From positions 2,205,289 to 2,269,288 of the forward strand of contig BCHX01000003.1 of NCBI GenBank assembly GCA_001599755.1: a stretch of 64,000 bases of DNA, read 5' to 3'. This document shows positions 31,343 through 40,634 of the stretch, piece after piece (the stretch's first letter is position 1; every line of letters begins with the position of its first letter). The notes beneath the pieces were generated by a model. That model saw only the letters and a list, made by a program, of their open reading frames with translations, was not told the origin of the DNA and did not search any database. This stretch comes from Gliomastix tumulicola (Eukaryota > Ascomycota > Sordariomycetes > Hypocreales > Bionectriaceae). The position numbers were made by a program, and so were the translations under genes.

Positions 31343-32246
31343 ATGTCGCTGGCCGGTGCGCCCGTCTCCCGCTTCCTGCTGATTGCCCTCATCGGAGGGT
31401 CCATCATCGCCAGCCTCCTCGACGTCAAGCACTATTTCTACATTGTCCTCGATGTCCACATCTGGCGCTACCGGCAGTTCTGGCGCCTGCTGGCCTACCA
31501 GCTGTCGTACTCGAACTCGACCGAGGTCCTCTTTGGCGCCATCACGCTCTACAACCTGCGCGTGGTTGAGCGCCTGTGGGGGTCGAGGAAATATGCCGTA
31601 AGTGGCGGTTTGGCATCTGATCCCTCGTTGTCAAGGTGCTAGCTTGCTAACCAGTCGGCCGCAGTCCTTCCTCATCGTGTCGTACCTGATCGCCGCCATC
31701 ACCGTCCCCGTCATCTCCATGTTCCTCCGTCCCCTCAGCGCCGGGCTCTTCGACTACGTGCCGGCGGGCCCGACGCCCATCATCTTCGCCGCCCTGCTCC
31801 AGTACCAGGTCATGATCCCCCACCTCTACAAGTACCGCATCGCCACGTCCGAGGCGCCGCCCACCGACGACCTCTTCTCGGGGCTCACCCTCTCGGACAA
31901 GTCGCTCAAGTACGCCGTCGCCGTCCACCTCTCCCTGCTCCAGTGGCCGGGCTCCGTCCTCGCCGCCCTCGTCGGCTGGGTCACGGGCTACGCGTGGCGC
32001 GAGGGCGTCCTGCCGACCGCCGTCGTCCGCTGGCGCGTCCCCGCCTGGGTGCTGGGCCTCAGCGCGCCGTCGCGCACCCGCGAGTTCGAGGGCCTGAGGC
32101 GCCGGCTCGAGGGGGAGGGCGCGGCGGCGGCGACGGCGACGGGCGCGCAGCAGCAGGGGCAGGGCCAGGGCCAGCAGCAGAATCAGCCCGAGAGGCGGAG
32201 GACGATGGGACAGCAGATTATGGACCAGTTCCGGGATGCGCTGTGA
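31343..32246 (+). CDS. Rhomboid-like pseudoprotease, Dsc2/DscB-type subunit of the Golgi DSC E3 ligase
   Basis: Likely a multi-pass membrane subunit of the DSC ubiquitin ligase that activates SREBP-type factors in fungi. Exons 31343-31597 and 31665-32246 give 278 aa; the intron is 31598-31664 (GTAAGT..CGCAG). The N-terminus MSLAGAPVSRFLLIALIGGS is followed by LLDVKHYFYIVLDVHIWRYR, QFWRLLAYQLSYSNSTEVLF and LYNLRVVERLWGSRKYA, which match the Dsc2/UBAC2 rhomboid-like core; later hydrophobic segments are LIVSYLIAAITVPVISMF and TPIIFAALLQYQ. No Ser/His protease dyad is apparent, consistent with a pseudoprotease. The C-terminal tail is Gln/Gly-rich and ends MGQQIMDQFRDAL; I do not see the UBA domain that S. 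pombe Dsc2 and UBAC2 carry. A derlin is the main alternative. Confidence 0.8.
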
Positions 32247-33055
32247 GAAGTGAGAAGGACGGCTCCGAGGATGTGGATGGGGTTGCTCGTGACGATGTCT
32301 GTGTTCCTTGTGTCCGTTCTATGTCAACTCCCTGCGAGTGTCTCTCTACATGACTTATGCCGGCGTTCCAAATTGTCTAGCGTTAGGAAGCACCACTGAT
32401 GTCAATGATCTGATTTCATTTTCCCTTCGTTTTTCGTGTCCTCGTCTTTAATTGTCATCAGCCGCAGCAGGTCCCACCGCCCAATTCTCCAGCTCCTGCC
32501 AAGTGACCCCAGCCTCAGACGGTCATCGAGTCCAGGGTACCAGCCCGCCGCTATTATTAGAGTGGAGAGGAAGGTATCGGTACCTTGCATCGTCCCCCAC
32601 ACGGCAGCCACTTTTCCAAGTGAAATGATGGCTGCGCGCCGCGTCGACAAAGAACCTCCTTTTCCCCTGTTCGTGAGAATCCTCAAGGGGAGAAAAACTC
32701 CCAACCACCCGCCACTACCAACGATCGCCCGTTTTCCTCCCTCCCACATCCTCGAAGTCGACTAGTGATAGAGAATTGCACATTGGGTGAAAAAAAACTG
32801 CCTCTAGCGACGAGTTCGAGGCGTTGAGCTTCCGCCCCCGAATTACGGCACGCGATCCGTGGTGGCCCTCGTGGCCGTTCATACCCCCATATTCGACGAC
32901 TCGAGAGTCCGGCGTTTCTTTTCTTTTTCGGCTGCAGTAATATAATAGACGGAAGCGGAGTGCGGCAAGCGTCTTCGAGATTGCACCTTTTCTTTTCTTT
33001 TCTTTTCTTTTCTTTTCCTTCTCCTTTCTAGACACGAAACGAAACGACAGACACG
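32247..33055 (+). promoter_or_regulatory. Upstream region of the Uds1 gene with (CTTTT)n leader
   Basis: 809 bp. Directly before the start codon is a strong pyrimidine tract including a (CTTTT)6 repeat at 32987-33016, typical of a highly used fungal promoter/leader. No gene in the rest. Confidence 0.5.
32987..33016 (+). repeat. (CTTTT)6 microsatellite
   Basis: Six pentamer units, about 40 bp upstream of the Uds1-protein ATG; part of the pyrimidine-rich leader. Confidence 0.85.
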
Positions 33056-35844
33056 ATGAACAGTTACCTCCCGCCGGGACCGGTCGCCGACGACTATGAC
33101 CTCCCTCCCAGAACCGGGCTCGAGCCCAACGGCGACGTCGTGGTGGAGTCGTATCGGAAGGACATAGCGAACGGGTTCGAGAAGGGCGCACCGTTATACA
33201 ACCCCGTAGGTGATGGTTCGCACAGGCTCGGACAGCAACAAACGGCGTAAAAAGGCAAAACCCACTGACACACCAGTGACCAGGGAAACCCGGACCGCAC
33301 GCAGAGCTCCCTCATGGTCGACCTCAAGGACCCGATACAGATCCACCTCCTCACCGAGACGGCCCTCACCGACAGCAAGGAGTACGAGATCCTGTCGCAG
33401 GACGAGGTGGACAGCCTTAAGAAGCAGATCCAAGCCGTCACGCAGCGGGTCGAGTCGACGCGGTCCAACCTCCTCATCCAGTCCAAGTACCGCGACGCCG
33501 CCATGTCGATGGCGAGGCTGTACTCGCCGACAAAGGGCGACTTCCCGCCGCAGGGCGCCGACCGCGAGGCCGAGGAGGAGAGGGAGGCGATCCAGCAGCA
33601 GTGCGAGGCTCTGGCCGCCGAGCTGTTCCATCTCGAGAAGAAGCTGCTGGAGCCGAAGCGGCGGCTGCTCGAGCACACGGCAGGCATCCTGCAGCTCACA
33701 CACAAGGCGTCGAAGAAGAAGGGCGCGATGGTGAATGGCCAGGCCCCCAACGGCGTCCCCGGCAGCCCGGAGAGCATGTACACCTACACCCAGAGCCGCA
33801 ACAGTCTCGACGCACCCGACGAGTTCTACACCGACGACACCAACTTCTTCGGCCTCGAGGGCCTCGACACGGCACAGGGGAAGACGAGAGGGCGGAACCC
33901 CCTGGAAATTCCCCTCAAATCGCCGATTCGGGAGCAACAGAGCCAGCTCAAGGACGACCTGGACCGCGCGCGGGACGAGAAGAATCAGCTCATGGCGTCC
34001 ATTGCCGACATGGAGCGCAAGCTAGCGAGCCTGAACGGCGCCCTGCACGAGACGGTCATCCGGTTCAACCCAGAGGGCAACAGCGAGTTCGAGGGCCCTC
34101 CCCCGGCCTCGCTCGACGTGGAGCCCACCGATCTGCTGAGGTCCCAGATCGAGTACCTGGAGAGCGGTCTCGTGGCAGTGCAGGCCGAGCAGCAGACTCT
34201 GCTGAATGCCCCGCGGGCGCTGACTCCCGTTGGCAATGTGGACGGCACGTTGCAGGAGCTCTGGGAGCTCATCCAGAATGGCTACACCGATATCAGGCAG
34301 CGCAAGGAGGAGCGACGGAGGGCCCGCGCGGATAAGGGCCTGGAGGATGACGAGGACATGTCCGACGACGACGGTATCGATCTGTCCGAGACGTATACGC
34401 CGCTCAACTTCTCTTCACGCGTGAGGTGGCTCTACCGGCAGGCGACGGTCCTCAAGGACCAGAAGTCAGTCCTCAAGAGGCAGATCAAGCAGCAGCGCGA
34501 GCTCAACAACAAGTCTGATGCTGAGAAGGACGCCGAGCTAGCGCAGAAGGAGGAGGAACTGCGGGAGAAGGACATGCTCATCGGCCGCGCTGAGAAGGAC
34601 GCCATGGACGCGCAGAGGATGCTCTCGGATGCGCTGGAGGACCTGGAGCAGGCGCGGGACGCGGCATCGACAGCAATGTCAAACCAGTCATCGGCCAACA
34701 CGGGCAAGACCGAAGAGCTCGAGGCCAAGCTCCGTGATCTGCAGAGAACGCTGCAAGAGTCCGAGGCAGACAGCCAGAACACGCAAAAGAGGCTCGCCCA
34801 GGTAGACGCCAGCATCAACATGCTCTACGGCGAGCTTGAGGAGGCGACGGAAGCGAAGGAGCAGGCGGAGGCGAGAGTCGACGACCTCCAAGCACAACTA
34901 GCCAAGAAACAGAACGAGATTGACGCTCTGAACGCAGCCATGGCCGACATCAGCACCGAGGTGGCCAGGAAGCAGAACGAGTCCGACGCTCTCAACACGT
35001 CGACAGCGGAGCTCAGCACCGAACTCGCCAGGAAGCAGGCAGAGACGGACGCCCTCAAGGCATCGGTCGCCGAGCTCAAGGATGAAGTCGGCAGGAAGCA
35101 GGACGAGGCCGAAGCGCTCAACGCGTCGATCACCAAGCTTAAGAACGAGGTCGGTCGGAAGCAGGATGAGACGGACGTCCTCAACGCCTCGCTCGTCGAG
35201 CTCAAGACGGAGCTCACCATCGCCCAGGCCGAGCTCGACGGCGCCTACGGATCGCGCGCCGAGCGTGCCGCGGACATCGCCGCCATCAAGACGCGCGGCG
35301 AGGTCTCGGGCCTCCAGAGCCAGGTCGACACCCTTAAGGCGGAGCTCACGTCGACGGTGAAGGAGCTCGAGGAGATGGCCAAGGAGACCATCGGCTCCGA
35401 GCGCGAGAAGGTCGAGCTCGAGAACAAGCTGGACGAGGCCCTGACCACCAGGGCCGCGCTCGAGGCCGAGGTGAACACGCTCCGCGAGAGGCTCGAGGCC
35501 GACATCCAGAAGGCCCGTGACAGGATCGCGCAGCTGCAGGAGGAGCTCGACGGCGAGCGTCTCCGCGCGGGACGAGGCGATGGGTCCGGTCGCGCTGGTA
35601 CGGGCGCGTCGATGCTGAGCGAGCAGTTCCGTGCCACAATGAGGGAAGAGCGCAAGAAGTTCCAGGAAGACATCAAGGTCAGTAGTAAACCACCAGCCCA
35701 GCTACGATCCCAAAACCCAGAACCACATTCACTGACAAAACCCCACAACAGGAGGAGCGAGCCCGAACCCGGAAACTCGAAGAGGAGCTCTCCAAGCTAA
35801 AGCGAGCCCAAGGCCCAGGCAAGAGTCCCCTCAGCCCTCGATGA
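33056..35844 (+). CDS. Uds1 (up-regulated during septation) domain coiled-coil protein
   Basis: Long coiled-coil protein, 878 aa, with the fungal Uds1 domain linked to septation. Exons 33056-33205, 33284-35677 and 35752-35844; introns are 33206-33283 (GTAGGT..CCAG) and 35678-35751 (GTCAGT..ACAG). Residues ~50-200 carry the domain: PIQIHLLTETALTDSKEYEI, SQDEVDSLKKQIQAV and KYRDAAMSMARLYSP. From ~residue 270 on the chain is nearly continuous coiled coil, interrupted by a short acidic region (DDEDMSDDDGIDLSE). Residues ~600-730 contain repeated units of about 18-20 residues built on ARKQxExDALNxSxAEL (five or so copies). The last exon adds EERARTRKLEEELSKLKRAQ and a short Ser/Pro tail. Expected at the septum or cytoskeleton; the exact partner is unknown. 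Confidence 0.87.
34906..35220 (+). repeat. Coding tandem repeat, degenerate ~60-63 bp units
   Basis: Five diverged copies of a coiled-coil module (AKKQNEIDALNAAMADISTE, ARKQNESDALNTSTAELSTE, ARKQAETDALKASVAELKDE, GRKQDEAEALNASITKLKNE, GRKQDETDVLNASLVELKTE). The 21-residue period equals three heptads, so each duplication preserves the coiled-coil register. Confidence 0.85.
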
Positions 35845-36967
35845 GAAGAAGCACGCTTTCTTCCATAATCTACCAACACAACTCTTGCATTCTCAAGCCC
35901 CGGGCGTAATGACGGCCTTGATCACGTCCCCCCAGGCTCTATGAAACGGATTCTTGTCTTACTATGTTTCTCATCATTTGTTTCATTCTATGCGTTTTTT
36001 TTTTTGGGTTCCTTTAGAATGACGAGACAGAATCCATACCTGTCTGCTCTCGTCTGGGCTCTATTTTTCCTTTTATTGGGCAACGGAACAAAATCCGGTG
36101 TATTTCAGGACAATGTATGTATATGTGCTTACGGAGCCGGACCCATGGCTAGGCTTTTGTGAATTAGGATAGAACAGGAAAGATAGATCAACAATGATTA
36201 CCATGACTTCCTCCTAAACTTCCTTGCCTCTTCTGTTGACCTTGACTTGGCAGCACGGATTTCTTAAGAAGCAAACAATGATGGAATACTCTATGTCTAT
36301 TATGGTGTAGACGGAAGGATTATCTAGAAAACAAATCGCCCTCTCTAGAGCTGCGGATCTTTGTTTCTCGTCACTTTGCAGTGATTCCTCTTGGGTTGTA
36401 CAATGCCAAATGAGAAGACCACCCGCCTCCCAGCTCAACCAAGCAAACTCCTTTGTCAGGAATGAAAAATCGCAAGTGACAACAGACTCCCGGTGAATGT
36501 CGGGGAAAGAACCTTATGACGGAAGAAACGATAAAAGGCAGAAATAACTGGGGAAAACGCGCTGGCTGCCAGATTGATCCTAAATGCAGCCAGCTCAATA
36601 TCAAAAGCACCTCTTTCAGGGCCATGACAAAACGAAACGCCAAAATGCCCTTTTGTATGAACCACTTGTCTGCCTGCCAATGCCCCAGTCTAGATACAAT
36701 AGTATAGACTCCTGCTCCGAACGCCATGGGTAAATGTAATTCATGTTGTAAATGGTGAGAAATGAGATGGGTGGGTGCGGCACCAAAGCCCCATAGTAGG
36801 AAAACAAAGTCCAAGTAGGTTGTGGCTTGTCGTGGTGGCTGGTGATGAATCCGCGAGATAATAGGGTGATTAGAATCGTGTAGACGTAGAAAGATGAGAG
36901 TGCGCAGCACCCTGTTGATGATGAAAGAAGATCCGAGGCGAGAGTGCCTGCCTTGGGAGCTAGCCCT
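35845..36967. other. Convergent intergenic region
   Basis: 1.1 kb between the Uds1 and TCP11 3' ends, AT-richer than coding DNA, with a T10 run at 35998-36007. Frames on the minus strand (36371-36910) lack family signals and are probably chance. Confidence 0.5.
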
Positions 36968-38905
36968 TTAAGTCGACTCCGCGACAGCGTGGCTGTAGGC
37001 CAACGGTCCCCACACTCTCCAATGCAGGACACCAACATGAGCGAGGCGTGTTGCCATGTCCTCAATGCCAGCGTCCTCAGGCGATGCGTCCAGCTGATCC
37101 CCGACGCGGCCATGCAGGTTATTGGTGGTCGTGCGAGTTTCAGTCGCAGCCGAATATAAGCCAACACCAGAGAGCCCCTTGAAATCCCGTACGCGATGGC
37201 CTAGCTCCGCGAGTAGTCGAGAGTAGAAGGCCTGCTCGACGTCGTGGTAGAATTGAGGGTCGGGATTGCAGAGGTTGACCATGAGCCTGTCTTCGATCTC
37301 GCGCAGCATGTCAGGAGGCGCATTTACATAGCGGAAGATCTGAAGAGCCATAGATGGAGCCAGAGATCGCCATCGAGAGTCCTGGGTTGACAGTTGGGGA
37401 GTCTCGTTCAGGAGGGCGATCAGAGAATGATGCAGATTGCGCGCCTTCGCCTTGGCCTCAATTTGGTCCGATGCCACGTAGCTTGGGACCGCATGTAGCG
37501 AGGATCGAGGAGATGAGGTAGCAGAGCCGGACGAGCTGAGCACCAGACTTGAGGGCCTAGAATTGATGGCAGGGGCTGAAAGATTAAACTCCCCACTTAG
37601 AGGCCTCGACGTCAGGTTGAGAGCATCGTCTGCCGCCATCTGCAATTGAGCCGCGAAAGTGCCGCGGCTGACATTCTCCAGATCGTAGTAGAGACGCATG
37701 CAAATGTCAATGTTGATGGCATCTAGGATGTCTGATCGAAGCTTCAGGATCCGCTCGTGGTCATGCTGGAACGTCTCAGGAATCTTGTGGCCCATAGAGG
37801 ATGGGAGAACGAGTTTGACGAGACCCTGGAACAGAACTGCCATGTCTCCGAGATCGGAGGTTGCGGCTGTGGACACATGTTGGCAGTGGCGGTGCGCACT
37901 CCTGTACCAGCGCTTGGAGTCACTGATGTCCAGCTTGCCTGATTGAACCCTCTTGCAGAAATATCGCTGCTCGAAGTGAATTGTGTCCTCAATCAGGACG
38001 GGTCGCAGACAGCGAATCTGGTGGTTGGCGACGTCCAGCTTCATGTGCTCCAACACGCTTAGGAGCTCCCTAAGACCGCTGACAAGCTGGAGCAGATCTC
38101 CCTCCTGGTTGCCATGGCTGACAAGGTTGTACATGAGGTCGACCTCGTCGTCTCGCATCGGAGCGCAATGAGACTTGAGGACACCTGAGAGCCAAAGGGC
38201 GAGGTTCTCCAAGTTGAGGATGCCCTTGTAGAACTGCTGCATGAGCAAGTCCACGTTGAGCCCCTCCTCCAAGAACTGGCGATCCCGCTGAGGGACCAGA
38301 GTGTAGAGGATCTCATGGATAGCGTTGAGCAGAACAGGCAAACACCAATCGTTCGTCTTGCCGTGGCGCGAGAAGAACTTGACAGGATCCGCGACGAACT
38401 CGGACAGCTGGTTCAACAGAGTGCGCCAGAACGACTCGGATCTCTCCATCTTCTTTCTTCCCTTCTCGCCCTCGACATTGGGTCGGAAATGAAGCTCCGG
38501 GTCGAAATTGATGTCATGTCGGAGCTTGGGGTTGTGAATAATCTTGGTGACATCCAGCTCGCTCAGTGTATGCTTTGTTATCGGCGGGTCGATCGGGCCG
38601 CGCAAGGAATGTGAAAGTGAATGTCTTGTAATGTGGCGCTCTGTTGTCGTAGCAGCCACGGGAACCGAGGTTGGTTCCGCGACGACAGCTGTAGCCGCGC
38701 CATCTGGTAACGGGTTTGCAGCCTGGCTCGTAGGCTCGCAACGTCGAGGGGAGACCTGAGAGCCTTGTGTCGTGCTTCCTTCCGCTTCCTCCTCTGCTGC
38801 CGGCTGTCGTTGAGGCTCCGGTTCCGGGCCTTGTCTGGCATCGGCTTCACCACTGATCGACGGGTTTCGCCTCGATCGTTCGGCGGCACCTTGTCCTGGG
38901 CCCAT
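36968..38905 (-). CDS. TCP11/Sok1 family protein
   Basis: T-complex protein 11 family; yeast Sok1 was found as a suppressor of protein kinase A loss. 645 aa from the ATG at 38905 (MGPGQGAAERSRRNPS); the frame extends upstream without an ATG, so a 5' exon cannot be excluded. Residues ~1-115 are disordered, acidic and Gln/Pro-rich. The TCP11 domain follows: PPITKHTLSELDVTKIIHNP, LRHDINFDPELHFRPN, LHEILYTLVP-like AIHEILYTLVP, then a long all-helical region including LRPVLIEDTIHFEQRYF. A Ser-rich insert sits near residue 465. No membrane segment. The helical core with a conserved LRHDxNFDPxLxFRPN motif is the defining feature of the fungal members. Its upstream region is unusually long (5.8 kb to the next gene). 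Confidence 0.88.
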   Translation of the reverse strand: MGPGQGAAERSRRNPSISGEADARQGPEPEPQRQPAAEEEAEGSTTQGSQVSPRRCEPTSQAANPLPDGAATAVVAEPTSVPVAATTTERHITRHSLSHSLRGPIDPPITKHTLSELDVTKIIHNPKLRHDINFDPELHFRPNVEGEKGRKKMERSESFWRTLLNQLSEFVADPVKFFSRHGKTNDWCLPVLLNAIHEILYTLVPQRDRQFLEEGLNVDLLMQQFYKGILNLENLALWLSGVLKSHCAPMRDDEVDLMYNLVSHGNQEGDLLQLVSGLRELLSVLEHMKLDVANHQIRCLRPVLIEDTIHFEQRYFCKRVQSGKLDISDSKRWYRSAHRHCQHVSTAATSDLGDMAVLFQGLVKLVLPSSMGHKIPETFQHDHERILKLRSDILDAINIDICMRLYYDLENVSRGTFAAQLQMAADDALNLTSRPLSGEFNLSAPAINSRPSSLVLSSSGSATSSPRSSLHAVPSYVASDQIEAKAKARNLHHSLIALLNETPQLSTQDSRWRSLAPSMALQIFRYVNAPPDMLREIEDRLMVNLCNPDPQFYHDVEQAFYSRLLAELGHRVRDFKGLSGVGLYSAATETRTTTNNLHGRVGDQLDASPEDAGIEDMATRLAHVGVLHWRVWGPLAYSHAVAEST

Positions 38906-39176
38906 GCTGACCAGCCTCGTATCCTTTTCCTGCGCTCTTTCTGAATCCGAAAATCCCAATACCTCCCGAGCCTAAACGCAGTCCACCTGTTCAACAGTCT
39001 ATATGTCGTCGACAAGATGGAAGGAGGTCGAGTCCGAGGTACTGTAGTTCACAGGTATTGGTCGTCTTGATCCGTTGTGCTGTTAGACAGGGTCAGTACT
39101 GCGAGGGAAAGAAAACATGGATTTTATGGTCGAGGAGTGGACGCTAGAAAAAGAAGGAGGGCAAGATAAGAGAGAT

Positions 39177-39231
39177 TGTGTGTGTGTGTGCGTGCGTGTG
39201 CGTGCGTGCGTGTGTGTGTGTGTGTGTGTAT
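39177..39231. repeat. Alternating (TG)n/(CG) tract
   Basis: About 55 bases of uninterrupted purine-pyrimidine alternation mixing TG and CG steps, upstream of the TCP11 gene. Such sequence can adopt Z-DNA under supercoiling (known property); function here is unproven. Confidence 0.85.
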
Positions 39232-39455
39232 GCAGTCCACCATGCATATAGCCACGTATGCCCGCTAGCGACTGGAAACAACCATTGGCGAAGCGCATAT
39301 GTTGGCAATCGTAGGTGCCCTACTTGGCGTCTGGCCGACGGTCTGCTATACACCAATCCCGTTTCTCCAGGGCCAGGTGTCGGTGCAGAGATGATCATGC
39401 TGGTGCGGATGGGCCAACTTACATCAATTGGTGTGACTAACCCCCCTGCTTCGAG

Positions 39456-39487
39456 NAAAAAAAAAAAAAAAAAAAAACCTGGGTGGN
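39456..39487. other. Ambiguous bases around an A21 run
   Basis: N at 39456, then 21 A (39457-39477), then N at 39487. Base-calling at a homopolymer is the simplest cause; local length is uncertain. Confidence 0.9.
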
Positions 39488-40600
39488 TGGGCGAGGCGGT
39501 GTGTTTGTATATGATTGGGGGTGCGGTATGGAACGAAAATCGGCCTCGGTGTGGTCGTTGCGGTGATCGCCGGTGCCGGTCCGCGAAGTCCAGCTCAACT
39601 CGGAAGCGGTCAAGTGCTTCGATACCGTCGAGCAGTCTCGAATAAGAGAAAAGGAGACGGAGAGTAGACGAGGGACGATTTCAACGCAGAACCCGGTGTA
39701 CTGGAACCGTATCGAGGACGATGACAGAGGAAAGAAAGTGGCCTCTGGCAAGTTCGGTGGGAACGGCGGCCGAGGACAGGTGAGAGAGAATAGGGAGGAA
39801 AGAGAAAATGGGGAAGGGAATGGAAAAGAAGGGAAAGGGAGAGAAAAGCCAAGGGGAAGCAGGCTTTACGGAAAGGGAAGTGATGAATCGCTACTACTAC
39901 TACTAGTACTAGGGATCCGGACCGGAGAGGGTGAGGTGAGGCACTAATAGAGCGGGTTTGAAATGAGGTTTTGGAGAAGAGAGAGAAGACAATGGAAGAG
40001 AGACAGTTGGCGGATCCAGGGCAGGGGCACCTGTAAATGAGAAACCAACGAGATTTGAGCCTCGGACAAGAGAGCGGAAGTGAAACGGGGTTTCAAAAGC
40101 GAAGGGCGAGACGTAATACGGATGGAAAAGAGGAAAAAAAGAGCTGCAGTGCAGGAAAAGGAGCGCGGAACGGTGCTGCAGCTCAGTCAGTCAGGCTCGA
40201 GGAAAGGAATGCACAGGCAAGATTGGAAAAGTACCGCCAGGGTACCGCTACATTTTTAGCAGCCGCTAATACGAGAATAGCGCTGTAGTGCCACCTGGGC
40301 ACGTCCCTCGGGTACTTCAGGTTACTTCAGGTACCTCAGCCGTACCTTCCCTCTGCCACCACTTCGAGTTGGTGCAGTCCGGTGGATGCCGGGACTAACT
40401 CAGTTGACTCTTGGCTGGCTTGTTTAGCGGCGCACGACAGTCGGGGGGGTGCAGGCATGGCCCATGGGCACTTGCCATGCCTGCCTTGCCATGCCATGTC
40501 ATGCCATCCAATGGGTCGATGCCATTTAAAAGCAGCAGGGACGGGGGGCAAAAAGGGAGGGTGCGACCTGGGCTCCCGTTCCTCTCTAGTGCCAACTGGG

Positions 40601-40634
40601 TGTACCCTATGGATGTACCCTATGGATGTACCCT
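40601..40634. repeat. 13-bp tandem repeat, 2.6 copies
   Basis: Unit TGTACCCTATGGA, perfect in two copies plus TGTACCCT. Lies in a region with other short direct repeats (GGTACTTCAG-like at 40311-40345; GCCAT-rich at 40470-40515). Confidence 0.85.

Noticed and set aside
36371..36910. 179-codon minus-strand frame downstream of TCP11
   Set aside because: Lies in an AT-richer 3' region, lacks conserved composition and competes with overlapping frames of similar length.
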